A DNA stretch of 64,000 nucleotides from Candidatus Solibacter usitatus (GTDB lineage Bacteria; Acidobacteriota; Terriglobia; Bryobacterales; Bryobacteraceae). The notes under the pieces were generated by a model. It made no database searches, was not told the origin of the DNA, and worked only from the letters and a program-made list of their open reading frames with translations. Made by a program: the position numbers and the translations under genes. The stretch covers positions 1 to 64,000 of the forward strand of contig JACPNO010000029.1 in assembly GCA_016185465.1 (NCBI GenBank), in the 5' to 3' direction. Of the stretch, positions 10,003 through 19,519 are shown one piece after another (positions within the stretch are counted from its first letter, which is position 1; each line of letters opens with the position of its first letter).

Positions 10003-10835
10003 ACCGATGCCGCGCGCTTGGGCGGCGCCGCCGAGACGCCCGTCAAACCACCGCTCACCCGGAGCACTTCGCCGGTGATCCAGGAGGCTTCTGAGCTGCA
10101 TAGGAAGGCCACGGCGCAGGCTATGTCCCGCCCCTCGCCCCAACGCCCCAGCGGCACCGCGCCGCGAATGCGTTCGATCATCTGGTCTTCGGTGATGTTC
10201 AGCGTGCGGCAGCGCTGAGCCATCACGGTTTTGTTGAAATCGGTATAAACCGGCCCCGGGCTGACCGCGTTTACGCGGATGCCGTACGCCGCAAGCTCGA
10301 GAGCCAGCGTGCGCGTCAGGCTGATGACGCCGGCCTTGGCGGCATTGTACGCGGCGACGAGCGCGGCCGGACTCTCACCGTTGATCGAGGCCACGTTGAC
10401 GATGCAGCCGGAGCCCTGTTTTTCCATGATGCGCCCCGCGGCCCGGCACACATAGAACGTTCCGGTGAGCGTGATGTTTAGGACCCGGTGCCATTCCTGG
10501 TCGCTCAGTTCCACGACCGGCGCGACCGTTTGGCCGACGCCGGCGTTGTTGACGACGATGTCCAGCCTGCCACGCGCTTCGGCAAGCGCGTTGACGGACT
10601 GATTCACGGCGCCGCTGTCGGCGATGTCCAAAACAGTGGCTTCCACAGCCAGCCCTGTGCGGGACAATTCCGCAGCGGCGCTTTGGGCTTTTTCCCGCTG
10701 CAGGTCGGCAATCACGACACTCGCGCCGCACTGAGCCAACTGCCCGGCGATGGCCAGGCCCAGGCCCTGGGCGGCGCCGGTAACGAGAGCGACTTGTCCC
10801 TTCAGGCTGGCGAAAGAGGGTGACGAATCATTCAC
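9999..10835 (-). CDS. SDR family oxidoreductase
   Basis: VALVTGAAQGLGLAIA, NNAGVGQT, YNAAKAGV, VNAVSPGPVYTDF; GTG at 10835 preferred over the longer ORF reaching 11126. Confidence 0.9.
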   Translation of the reverse strand: MNDSSPSFASLKGQVALVTGAAQGLGLAIAGQLAQCGASVVIADLQREKAQSAAAELSRTGLAVEATVLDIADSGAVNQSVNALAEARGRLDIVVNNAGVGQTVAPVVELSDQEWHRVLNITLTGTFYVCRAAGRIMEKQGSGCIVNVASINGESPAALVAAYNAAKAGVISLTRTLALELAAYGIRVNAVSPGPVYTDFNKTVMAQRCRTLNITEDQMIERIRGAVPLGRWGEGRDIACAVAFLCSSEASWITGEVLRVSGGLTGVSAAPPKRAASV

Positions 10836-11200
10836 AATGAACCTCGATGTGACGCATCGGCTGTTATCATATCGCGGCGCGGCGGGGATAGCGCTCCTGT
10901 TACGTCCGGCTTCAATATTGCCCTGCGATCCGAACAACGATGGCGAAGGCCGCCGAGGTTCCGTCATTTCGACTATCACGCCGTGCGGCAAGCGGTGCGT
11001 GAAATCGCACACGACTGCGTGCTTCGGCCCATCTGAATCCACAGATAAACTCCCCTCACGAGCGCTTGCAAGCCACATGCAGACTCTCGTTTGGGTCAAT
11101 TCGCGCAACGGTTCTCGAAACTTCATCGATTTAGGGCTTCTTGCTTTCTCGGCTATTCACGTGCACGGAAAAATTCTTTTCAATATCGGGAGGGCCGTGG

Positions 11201-12019
11201 ATGGAGAACCGCGCTTCATATCGCGTGGCAGGCAAATGCCTGGCGATCACCGTATGGCTGATAGGTTTGGGAGTCATCGCCTCGGGCTCACGGCGATGGC
11301 TGCCGTCGCTGGCTTCGGAGCACGGCGCCGGAATCGATGTGATGATCCGATTCACGATGGCTGCTGCCGGAGCCATGATTCTCACCGGTCACATGGTGCT
11401 GGGTTTTTTTCTTTGGCGCTTTGGCAGCCAGAACAAGATCTCGTTCCGCTTGGCCAGCCACCGGATGGAACGGGCGTGGTCGGTGGCCGCCGTGCTGGTG
11501 ATGGCGGTGGTGGCGGAAGGCGGCGTATTGGTATTGGGCATGCCGGTCTGGGCCAAGGTGTTCGCGTCAGCGGCGCCTTCGAGCGCCCTCACCGTGGAAG
11601 TTACTACTGAGCAATTCGCATGGAATGTCCGGTATGCCGGCCCGGACGGCAAGTTTGGGCGGACGTCGCCGCAATTGATCAGTCTCGACAATCCATTGGG
11701 CGTCGATCCAAAGGATGACAGCGCCAAAGATGACATCGTCGACCTGAACATCATCCACGTTGTCGTGAACCGGCCCGTGAAAGTCCGCCTTCGCTCGAAG
11801 GATGTCATCCACAGCTTTTTCCTGCCCAATCTGCGCGTGAAACAGGATTCGATGCCGGGGATGACCATCGATCTCTGGTTTGTTCCCAATAAGACTGGCA
11901 CCTTCGAGCTAGCCTGCGCGGAGTTGTGCGGATTCGGGCACTACGAGATGCGAGGGATTCTCATCGTGATGACGCCAGAAGATTTTGAAAAGTGGTTGCT
12001 GGAGAAGAAAAATGGCTGA
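11201..12019 (+). CDS. coxB: Cytochrome c oxidase subunit II
   Basis: CuA site CAELCGFGHYEMRG plus upstream VIHSFFLPNLRVKQDSMPG; two N-terminal TM segments; next to coxA. Confidence 0.92.
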   Translation: MENRASYRVAGKCLAITVWLIGLGVIASGSRRWLPSLASEHGAGIDVMIRFTMAAAGAMILTGHMVLGFFLWRFGSQNKISFRLASHRMERAWSVAAVLVMAVVAEGGVLVLGMPVWAKVFASAAPSSALTVEVTTEQFAWNVRYAGPDGKFGRTSPQLISLDNPLGVDPKDDSAKDDIVDLNIIHVVVNRPVKVRLRSKDVIHSFFLPNLRVKQDSMPGMTIDLWFVPNKTGTFELACAELCGFGHYEMRGILIVMTPEDFEKWLLEKKNG

Positions 12020-13778
12020 ACTCGCCAATCCGGTCCACCAGCCGTCGAGTTTCCTGCGCCGCTATATTTTCAGCCAGGATCACAAAGTGATCGGGATTCA
12101 GTACCTGATCACCGCCATGTTCATGGGCATCGTGGGCGGCCTTCTGGCCATGCTAATGCGCATTCAACTGGCGTGGCCGGGGCAGAATATGCCGCTGCTC
12201 TCCAAGCTATTTCCGGACGGAATGGCAGGAGGCGTCATGAAACCGGAGTTCTATCTCTCGCTGATCACCATGCACGGCACCATCATGATCTTTTTCGTGG
12301 TCTCGCTGGCGCTGGTCGGCGGATTTGGAAACTTTCTGATCCCTCTGCAGATCGGCGCGCGGGACATGGCGTTTCCGTTTCTGAACATGCTCTCGTTCTG
12401 GACCATTGTTCCCGGGTGCCTGATCATGATGGGCTCTTTCTTTGTAGAAGGCGGCGCGGCTGCCTCCGGCTGGACGGCCTATCCACCACTGAGCGCGGTC
12501 CGCTCCGCGGTGCCCGGCTCGAATTGGGGGCAGACGTGGTGGATCGTGGGCATGGCGCTGTTCATCATCTCTTTCACCATGGGCGGATTGAACTTTGTGA
12601 CGACGATTCTGGATCAAAGAACCAAGGGCATGTCGATGATGCGCATGCCGCTGGTGGTCTGGGCTTTGTTCATCGCTTCGGTCATCGGCCTGCTTACTTT
12701 CCCGGCGCTGCTGGCAGCGGCCATCCTGTTGCTGTTCGATCGCCATTTCGGCACCAGCTTTTACTTGCCGTCCGGGTTGTATTTCGGTAATCACCTTTTG
12801 CCCAACAAAGGCGGAACGCCGCTGCTGTGGCAGCATTTGTTTTGGTTTCTCGGCCACCCCGAAGTCTATGTGCTGATTCTTCCCGCGCTCGGCATCACGC
12901 TCGACCTGCTGCCCGTCTTCACGCGTAAGCCGGTATTCGGTTACCGCATGACCATCTACTGTCTGTACGCCATCGCCATACTGAGCATGATCGTGTGGGG
13001 CCATCACATGTATGTCAGCGGCATGAGTCCCTACGTGGGAGAATTCTTCGCCATCGGGACCCTTTCGATCACGCTGCCTTCCACCATCATCGGTGTCAAC
13101 ATGATTGCCAGCCTTTGGGGCGGCAGCCTGCGTTTTCCGGCACCCATGCTGTTCGTGATCGGGGTGATCGTGTTCTTCGGGACTGGCGGTTTTGGGGGAC
13201 TCTTCCTGGGCAACGCAACTTCCGACATCCAGTTGCACGACACGTATTTTGTCGTCGGCCACTTTCATCTGATGATCGGCGGGATCACGCTGCTAGCGGC
13301 CTTCGCCGCGGTGTACTACTGGTTCCCGAAAATGTTCGGCCGCATGATGAGCGACCGGCTGGCCAAGTTGCACTTCTGGCTGACCTTTCCGACCTTTTAC
13401 GCTCTATTCCTGGTGATGCACTATCAGGGACTGGCGGGCATGCCGCGCCGCTACTATGCGTTCGACAAGTACGAATTTCTGAGCGGCATGGTCAAGTCCC
13501 AAGTACATATTTCGCTGGTGGCATTTGTGTTGGGCGCCGCGCAGTTCATCTTCCTATTCAACTTCTTCTGGAGCATCTTCCGCGGGGCCAAAGCGGAACC
13601 CAACCCGTGGAACGCGGCGACCCTGGAATGGACCACCGCGTCGCCTCCTCCGCATGGCAACTGGGGAGAGGAACTGCCGGAGGTCCACCGTTGGCCCTAT
13701 GACTACAGCGTTCCCGGCGCCGCCAGCGATTGTACCCCGCAGACTGTGCCGCCCGGCATCGCGCCAGTCGCGATGTGA
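12012..13778 (+). CDS. coxA: Cytochrome c oxidase subunit I
   Basis: HGTIMIFFVV, QHLFWFLGHPEVYVLILPALGI, VWGHHMYVSGM, DTYFVVGHFHLMIGG. Confidence 0.97.
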   Translation: MAELANPVHQPSSFLRRYIFSQDHKVIGIQYLITAMFMGIVGGLLAMLMRIQLAWPGQNMPLLSKLFPDGMAGGVMKPEFYLSLITMHGTIMIFFVVSLALVGGFGNFLIPLQIGARDMAFPFLNMLSFWTIVPGCLIMMGSFFVEGGAAASGWTAYPPLSAVRSAVPGSNWGQTWWIVGMALFIISFTMGGLNFVTTILDQRTKGMSMMRMPLVVWALFIASVIGLLTFPALLAAAILLLFDRHFGTSFYLPSGLYFGNHLLPNKGGTPLLWQHLFWFLGHPEVYVLILPALGITLDLLPVFTRKPVFGYRMTIYCLYAIAILSMIVWGHHMYVSGMSPYVGEFFAIGTLSITLPSTIIGVNMIASLWGGSLRFPAPMLFVIGVIVFFGTGGFGGLFLGNATSDIQLHDTYFVVGHFHLMIGGITLLAAFAAVYYWFPKMFGRMMSDRLAKLHFWLTFPTFYALFLVMHYQGLAGMPRRYYAFDKYEFLSGMVKSQVHISLVAFVLGAAQFIFLFNFFWSIFRGAKAEPNPWNAATLEWTTASPPPHGNWGEELPEVHRWPYDYSVPGAASDCTPQTVPPGIAPVAM

Positions 13779-13803
13779 TTTCAGAACCTCATAGGAGAGT
13801 TGA

Positions 13804-14412
13804 ATGGAGATAACCGCAGCGGCTCAACCGGCAAATTGGGATGGAGGAGTTTCGCCGTTTGGAATCGGCTGGAGCAAGCTGATGATGTGGCTGTTCATCG
13901 TCAGCGACGGGTTGGTGTTCGCCGGCTTTCTGGCCATCTACGGCTTTATCCGGCTCGCCAGTCCCGACTGGCCGGATCGCTCCCGAATGTTTCATCTGGA
14001 CTTCATCGCCCTCATGACCTTCACACTCATCAGCAGCAGCGCCACCATGGCAACAGCGGTGGCGGCTGCGCGGGAAGGCAACCGGAAAACGGTCTTGCGG
14101 TTCCTCTTATTGACGGTTCTCGGCGGCTGTGCGTTTCTCGGCATGCAGGCCTACGAGTGGACGGGCCTGATCCGCGAGGGCGCCGGATTGGGATCCAATC
14201 CCTGGGGAGCGCCGCTATTCGGGGCGTGCTTCTTCGTGCTCACCGGATTCCATGGGAGCCATGTGCTCAGTGGCGTGATCGTGCTGGCGATGACCGCGGT
14301 AAGGTCCCGCATGGGGATGGCGCGGGCAGAAGGCGTGGAGCTGGCGGGCCTGTATTGGCACTTTGTGGATTTGGTTTGGGTATTTATTTTCACATTGTTC
14401 TACCTGATCTAG
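13804..14412 (+). CDS. coxC: Cytochrome c oxidase subunit III
   Basis: Position in operon; FFVLTGFHGSHVLSGVIVL, YWHFVDLVWVFIFTLFYL. Confidence 0.95.
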   Translation: MEITAAAQPANWDGGVSPFGIGWSKLMMWLFIVSDGLVFAGFLAIYGFIRLASPDWPDRSRMFHLDFIALMTFTLISSSATMATAVAAAREGNRKTVLRFLLLTVLGGCAFLGMQAYEWTGLIREGAGLGSNPWGAPLFGACFFVLTGFHGSHVLSGVIVLAMTAVRSRMGMARAEGVELAGLYWHFVDLVWVFIFTLFYLI

Positions 14413-14422
14413 GAAACCAGCT

Positions 14423-14713
14423 ATGACGACTTACAAGATCTACTGGGCCACTTGGGGAGTACTGCTTCTGATCACGCTGGGGATGATCGCGGCCGGCGGA
14501 GCCCTAACCGGCAAGCTGCTGCTGGTCTCGCTGCTGTTGGCGATGGGAGTCAAAGCTGCCCTCATCGGCGGGACTTTCATGCACCTGAGATCGGAGCAGC
14601 TGAGTTTAATCCTGATCGTGACGCTCGGGCTATTGTTGGTAGGCGCGATCTTGTTCGCCGGAATTGCGGCAGACGCTGTGCGCGTCCTCCGCCTTTCCGG
14701 CGATGGCGGATGA
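14423..14713 (+). CDS. Cytochrome c oxidase subunit IV family protein
   Basis: 96 aa, three predicted TM segments, immediately after coxC; MGVKAALIGGTFMHLRSEQ. Confidence 0.85.
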   Translation: MTTYKIYWATWGVLLLITLGMIAAGGALTGKLLLVSLLLAMGVKAALIGGTFMHLRSEQLSLILIVTLGLLLVGAILFAGIAADAVRVLRLSGDGG

Positions 14714-14812
14714 GGCGATTTTCGGTGGGCTAGCAACTGGTCGACAAAGTTCGTTCCGGTAAAAGGAGTAGTCAATCGACACAAACTTTATTTTCGAAAA
14801 GGAGCACAGGTG

Positions 14813-15232
14813 ATGAAGTCGACGAGTCTATTTGCAGCGCTAGGATTGATGGGCGCGATTCTGTTCCTCGGCTCGATGAAGGCGCAGATCCAGAAGGGAA
14901 AGACACGGCCGCTCGAAACCAAGACGTGGATGAGGTGTGTCAACGGTCCACAATGTACATCGTTGGGGAAATTGCTGCAGGCCGGTCTCACCGACGATAA
15001 GTCCTGGCAGGAAGCTCGAGCCAATGCAGAAATGCTGGCCGAATCCGGCCATGTGCTGATGGCGGACGGCCGCTGCCCAGACGCTACTTGGGCGGACGCA
15101 ACCAAGGAACTCCGCGAGGGTAGCGAGGCCGTACTGAAAGCGCTGGATGCGAAGGATGCGGCCGGAGCGCAGAAAGAATTTCAACGCGTCGCAGCTTCTT
15201 GCAAGGCGTGCCACACTGCACACAAGAAGTAG
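14813..15232 (+). CDS. Cytochrome c, class II-like (C-terminal heme site)
   Basis: Signal-peptide-like start; single CKACH motif at the extreme C-terminus. Confidence 0.75.
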   Translation: MKSTSLFAALGLMGAILFLGSMKAQIQKGKTRPLETKTWMRCVNGPQCTSLGKLLQAGLTDDKSWQEARANAEMLAESGHVLMADGRCPDATWADATKELREGSEAVLKALDAKDAAGAQKEFQRVAASCKACHTAHKK

Positions 15233-15476
15233 CCGGAGGATCCGCTCCGCCGGAATATTCGGAGGCTAACCGCGTCGAGTGGCGTGCAATTCCCGATTCG
15301 CCGACCAGCGTTGTCTTCTGCTGAGACCCTGAAGGCTTCCCTGTGGTGGCCGTGTCTTAGCGCGCGCAGCCTTAAAGCCCGCACGAGTGGCAGGCGTGGA
15401 AGAATCTCCCCAGGTTGACCCCCTCCCTGCCACCCGTTATCATTGAGTTGATTCCCGAATTGGAGGCAACCACAAG

Positions 15477-15989
15477 ATGGGTCCGCTAGGTTGGCAGGAG
15501 ACGGTCTTCATCTTTGTCCTCGCTCTTCTCATTTTTGGGCCTAAAAAGCTGCCTGAACTGGGAAAGAACCTGGCCAAGGGTTTAGCCGAATTCCGCCGCG
15601 CTTCGAACGAACTGAAGTCCACGTTCGAGCGTGAGATGAAAACCCTGGAGCGGGAGAACGAATCGTTGAATTCATCGCTGAAAGAAGTTACCAACAATTT
15701 CAGCCTCAACGAACATCAGTACGACTATTCTTCCTATTACGACGGGAGTGCGCCTTACGGCTCCGTGTCGCATGATTCCCCCGCATCCCTTCCAACCACT
15801 ACAAGCGCATCCGCACCTCAGGGCGCTGAATCGACGGCATTGGCAGCAACGGCAGTTCCCGCGCTGGGAGCAGCCGAATCCGTTCCTCCGGCAACACCGG
15901 CGACCACGGCAACTACGGTCGGTCCGGCAACTCCGGTACATCCGGTGAACGGTGAAGCAGCAGCCGGGCAAACCATACAGAAGAGCTAA
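15477..15989 (+). CDS. tatA: Twin-arginine translocase TatA/TatB family protein
   Basis: MGPLGWQETVFIFVLALLIFGPKKLPELGKNLAKGLAEFRRAS; adjacent tatC. Confidence 0.92.
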   Translation: MGPLGWQETVFIFVLALLIFGPKKLPELGKNLAKGLAEFRRASNELKSTFEREMKTLERENESLNSSLKEVTNNFSLNEHQYDYSSYYDGSAPYGSVSHDSPASLPTTTSASAPQGAESTALAATAVPALGAAESVPPATPATTATTVGPATPVHPVNGEAAAGQTIQKS

Positions 15990-17126
15990 ATGGCATCACC
16001 CGAAGAGCCCAAGGGAGCGCAGGCTCCCGAAAGCGGAAATGTGTCCGGAGAGCCGCCCGCCGCACCGGTCGAGCCGGTGTATGACCCGATGTACGCGGCG
16101 GGCATTGCCACTCCGGCCAGCATGGCATTTCCGCCGGAAGCGGCGCCGCCGCCGGCGAGCTCTCCGGCTTTGGGCGGGGGCGGGTCGGCGACGCTGCCGC
16201 CGCCACCTTCGGGTCCGGACGACGATCACGATGAGGACGGCATGCTGCGCATGTCGTTCATGGAGCACCTGGAAGAGCTGCGCCGCCGCATTTTCCTGAT
16301 GCTCATAGGCGTGGGCGTGGCCTTTGCCGCCAGCCTCACGTTCAGTAAAGAGCTGTGGCATTTCGTTCAGGCGCCGGCGGTGGATGCGCTCACCACGTTA
16401 GGCATCAAGGGCGTGAATGGCGGGCCTCCCCAACTCACGCAGATTGCGCCCATGGAGGCGTTCAACATCATCTGGCTGAAGATGCCCATCCTGGCGGCGG
16501 TATTTCTCTCCGCGCCCTGGATTCTCTACCAGATCTGGGCTTTCATGGCGCCTGGGTTTGCCAAGAACGAACGGCGCTGGGCCAGCCCTTTGGTGCTCTG
16601 CTCGGCGGGTTTGTTCCTTCTGGGCGGCTGTTTCGGCTACTTTGTGGCGTTTCGCTACGGGCTGACCTTCCTGCTGGGCCTGGGACGCGATAGCGGCGTC
16701 GCGGCGATGGTCTCGGTGACCGAGTATTTCGACCTTTTCGTCAACGTGATGCTCGGGATCGCGCTGGTATTCGAGCTGCCGATCCTGATTTTCTTTCTCA
16801 CGCTGCTGCACGTCGTCAGCCCGCGCTTCCTGATTAAGAACAGCCGCTACGCCATTCTGGGGATCGTGATTCTGGCGGCCATTATCACGCCCACGCCGGA
16901 CGTTTTTAATCTGGTGCTGTTCGCCACCCCCATGTGTGCGCTATTCTACGTAGGGATTTTCGCTAGCTACCTGCTGGTGCTGCACCGGGAGCATCGGAAG
17001 TTCCCGTGGGCCAAGGTGATCAAATGGACCGTGATCGTGCTAGCGGTTCTCGCCGCGCTGGTTTATGCGGCCATGTTGAAATATCATTTGCGGATTGTGC
17101 CGCACTGGCCATTCCTGATGCGTTAA
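15990..17126 (+). CDS. tatC: Twin-arginine translocase subunit TatC
   Basis: MSFMEHLEELRRRIFLML and downstream multi-TM pattern typical of TatC. Confidence 0.96.
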   Translation: MASPEEPKGAQAPESGNVSGEPPAAPVEPVYDPMYAAGIATPASMAFPPEAAPPPASSPALGGGGSATLPPPPSGPDDDHDEDGMLRMSFMEHLEELRRRIFLMLIGVGVAFAASLTFSKELWHFVQAPAVDALTTLGIKGVNGGPPQLTQIAPMEAFNIIWLKMPILAAVFLSAPWILYQIWAFMAPGFAKNERRWASPLVLCSAGLFLLGGCFGYFVAFRYGLTFLLGLGRDSGVAAMVSVTEYFDLFVNVMLGIALVFELPILIFFLTLLHVVSPRFLIKNSRYAILGIVILAAIITPTPDVFNLVLFATPMCALFYVGIFASYLLVLHREHRKFPWAKVIKWTVIVLAVLAALVYAAMLKYHLRIVPHWPFLMR

Positions 17127-17156
17127 GGTTCGACTCGACAGCTCTGGAGGGCGTGG

Positions 17157-17414
17157 ATGAATATCCATCAGGCCATAAAAGAACTGCTGGCTGAGAAGGA
17201 ACGGCTGGACCGGGCCATCGCGCATCTGGAAGGAATGCAGAAGCAGCGCGGAGACGCCGCGCCCGAGAAGAAACGGCGCGGCCGCAAGACCATGGACGCG
17301 CAGGCCCGCCGGCAGGTCTCAGAGCGCATGAAACGCTACTGGGAGGCGCGCCGCAAGGGTCAGCCGGACAGCCAAAATCCGGGGCCTGAGCCGGACGCTA
17401 AGCCGGATTCTTGA
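17157..17414 (+). CDS. Small basic hypothetical protein
   Basis: 85 aa; IHQAIKELLAEKERLDRAIAHLE...KKRRGRKTMDAQARRQVSERMKRYWEARR. Confidence 0.6.
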   Translation: MNIHQAIKELLAEKERLDRAIAHLEGMQKQRGDAAPEKKRRGRKTMDAQARRQVSERMKRYWEARRKGQPDSQNPGPEPDAKPDS

Positions 17415-18084
17415 AAAACCAGAGCCAGAAGTGCTGCTCGCCGGCGCCGATGCGGTAGCGCGGCTCGAAGCCGTTGCGGTTGGCCATGTCCACGGCTTCT
17501 TCGTCGGTAAACGGCACGCCCAGCCAGGTATTGTCCGGCGACGATGAAACCGCCGTGTAGCCCTGCACCTGAAATTTGAACAAGGCCCCGGGACGCAGCA
17601 CCCGGTGCACTTCCCGCACGTAGCTCTCGATCACTTCCCGCCGCGGAATGTGCTGGAACACGATCGTCGAGAAGGCGAAATCGAATTCGATTCCAACCGG
17701 CAGCACGCTGAGATCCATGCCATTGTTCTGCAAGGGGTGGGCGTTAGGCCGGCCCGCGAGGGTGACTGCTGCCTGGCGGATCATTTCCGAGCTGATATCC
17801 ACGCCGTATACTTCGCCAAACAGGTGCGACAGCGGCAGCGTCACGCGGCCCACACCGCAGCCGATCTCGAGAACCCGCATTTCCTGCGGATTCCGGCCCT
17901 GGCAGATGTTGGTCATGTCGGTAAGAATCTCTTCGGCCACGGTTTGCTCGCCGCTCGAGAAGAATTCAGCGTCGGTCCAGCTGGCGCGCGCGGTGTTGAC
18001 GTAATGGCGCGCATTTTCCCGGGCGCGCGCATCCCATTCCTTGCGCATTTTTTGGAGCTGCCAGTTCAGGTCAGGCTGAGGCAC
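17398..18084 (-). CDS. Class I SAM-dependent methyltransferase
   Basis: VLEIGCGVGRVTLPL, VYGVDISSEMI, FDFAFSTIVFQHI. Confidence 0.9.
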   Translation of the reverse strand: MPQPDLNWQLQKMRKEWDARARENARHYVNTARASWTDAEFFSSGEQTVAEEILTDMTNICQGRNPQEMRVLEIGCGVGRVTLPLSHLFGEVYGVDISSEMIRQAAVTLAGRPNAHPLQNNGMDLSVLPVGIEFDFAFSTIVFQHIPRREVIESYVREVHRVLRPGALFKFQVQGYTAVSSSPDNTWLGVPFTDEEAVDMANRNGFEPRYRIGAGEQHFWLWFFKNPA

Positions 18085-18108
18085 GATGTCTAAAAACCTA
18101 ATGGGGAT

Positions 18109-18184
18109 TGGTGGACGAGATGGGAGTCGAACCCACGGCCTCCGCAGTGCGAGTGCGGCGCTCTCCCAACTGAGCTACTCGCCC
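18109..18184 (-). tRNA. tRNA-Ala (anticodon CGC)
   Basis: Minus strand GGGCGAGTAGCTCAGTTGGGAGAGCGCCGCACTCGCACTGCGGAGGCCGTGGGTTCGACTCCCATCTCGTCCACCA; acceptor stem pairs with a G3:U70 wobble; loop CTCGCAC; encoded CCA. Confidence 0.97.
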
Positions 18185-18242
18185 ATTGGCAAAACCGAAC
18201 CTAACCATGATGCTATCAAACCCCTGTCAGTCGCAACTGCGC

Positions 18243-18591
18243 CTACAACTCTTCCGGAATGGCGTTGAGGACGCCGGTGACGGCGGAGGAGAGGCGGCTC
18301 CACTGATCGCGCTCCAGCAGCAGTTGTTTGCGGCCGGCGGCGGTGAGCCGGTAGAACTTGGCCTTGCGGTTGTTTTCCGATTCGCCCCATTCGGAGGCGA
18401 TCCAACCCTGATGCTCCAGGCGATAGAGAGCCGGGTAGAGCGAGCCTTGCTGGATTTGCAGCACTTCCTTCGAGATCTGCTGGATACGCAAGAGGATGCC
18501 GTAGCCATGCAGCGGCCCGAGGGAGACGGCTTTTAGGATCAGCATGTCGAGAGTGCCTTGCAAGAGTTCGACGGGTTTGCTCACATCCACA
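18243..18591 (-). CDS. PadR family transcriptional regulator
   Basis: VELLQGTLDMLILKAVSLGPLHGYGILLRIQQIS...QGSLYPALYRLEHQGWI. Confidence 0.92.
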
Positions 18592-18611
18592 CTCCTAGAG
18601 CGTCTAGAGGT

Positions 18612-18640
18612 AGAATACAACGGTCCTCCTAGACTGTCAA
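18612..18640 (-). promoter_or_regulatory. Candidate sigma70-type promoter of padR with flanking TCTAG repeats
   Basis: Minus strand TTGACA (18635-18640), 17-nt spacer, TATTCT (18612-18617), just upstream of the padR start; GTCTAGGAGGA and CTCTAGACGCTCTAGGAG repeats around it. Confidence 0.65.
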
Positions 18641-19056
18641 GGAGAGGCCTGCTCAAAGGCATCGCGGCGCGGGAAATTGAGGATGAATGCGATCACGCTT
18701 ATCGAAAAAAAGATCCAATACTGCGGCCATCCGCTTGTGGCGAAGACCACCAGGCCGTACAGCGCCGGGGCCTCGGCAAACGCCAGCGCGATAATGTAAC
18801 CTGCCTGGACTTTTGCCAGCGTGCGCGCCTGGCCCTCGCTCGCTCCGAAGCGCGTTCTAAAGTAAAGACTCGCCAGCACCATCAGGATCGACAGGCTGAG
18901 CAAAATATACGCCAGCAACGGGTTGGGATCGGTCTTGGGCGGCTGGAGAACGGTTCTGACCAGGTAATAGTACATGCCAACGCTGGCGAACATCACGGCC
19001 CAAATGATGAGCACGAAGGTGTATGTTTTCTCAGGCGCGGCAGGTGATGGCGTCAT
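18637..19056 (-). CDS. Hypothetical membrane protein
   Basis: 139 aa, several hydrophobic segments. Confidence 0.65.
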   Translation of the reverse strand: MTPSPAAPEKTYTFVLIIWAVMFASVGMYYYLVRTVLQPPKTDPNPLLAYILLSLSILMVLASLYFRTRFGASEGQARTLAKVQAGYIIALAFAEAPALYGLVVFATSGWPQYWIFFSISVIAFILNFPRRDAFEQASP

Positions 19057-19062
19057 GGCATC

Positions 19063-19494
19063 CTACCTTCCCGAAGATCCAAACCCGCCCGCGCCGCGCG
19101 CTGAATCTCCCAGTTCACCCTCTTCCCACTCGACCTTTTCGTAGCGCGCGATCACCATTTGCGCGATGCGGTCGCCAGCCTGAATTTCGTAGGCCGTTTT
19201 TCCCATGTTCAGCAGAATCACGCGAATCTCGCCGCGATAACCGGGATCAATCGTAGCCGGACTATTGGGCAGCGTGATCGCGTGCTTGAGCGCCAGGCCG
19301 CTGCGCGGGCGCAGCTGCGCTTCGTATCCGGGCGGAAGCTCGATGGCGATGCCGGTCGCCACGGTCCGCGGAACGCCGGGCGCAAGCGTCGCCGCTTCCA
19401 TCGCCCGCAAATCCAGACCGGCGTCTTCTTCCGGACCGTGCGCGTACTCGGGCAGAAACGCCGCCTCCGACAACCGTTTGATCCTGATCTTCAT
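19063..19494 (-). CDS. dut: dUTP diphosphatase
   Basis: [61 protein letters not shown]. Confidence 0.96.
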   Translation of the reverse strand: MKIRIKRLSEAAFLPEYAHGPEEDAGLDLRAMEAATLAPGVPRTVATGIAIELPPGYEAQLRPRSGLALKHAITLPNSPATIDPGYRGEIRVILLNMGKTAYEIQAGDRIAQMVIARYEKVEWEEGELGDSARGAGGFGSSGR

Positions 19495-19519
19495 CGCATC
19501 CGATAATAACGTGGTCCCC

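Noticed and set aside
10836-11200. Possible riboswitch or small RNA in the spacer before coxB
   Set aside because: No recognizable conserved structure could be supported by eye.
10750-11610. 286-aa plus ORF overlapping the SDR start and coxB
   Set aside because: Frame inconsistent with coxB; no motif; the SDR and coxB frames explain the sequence.
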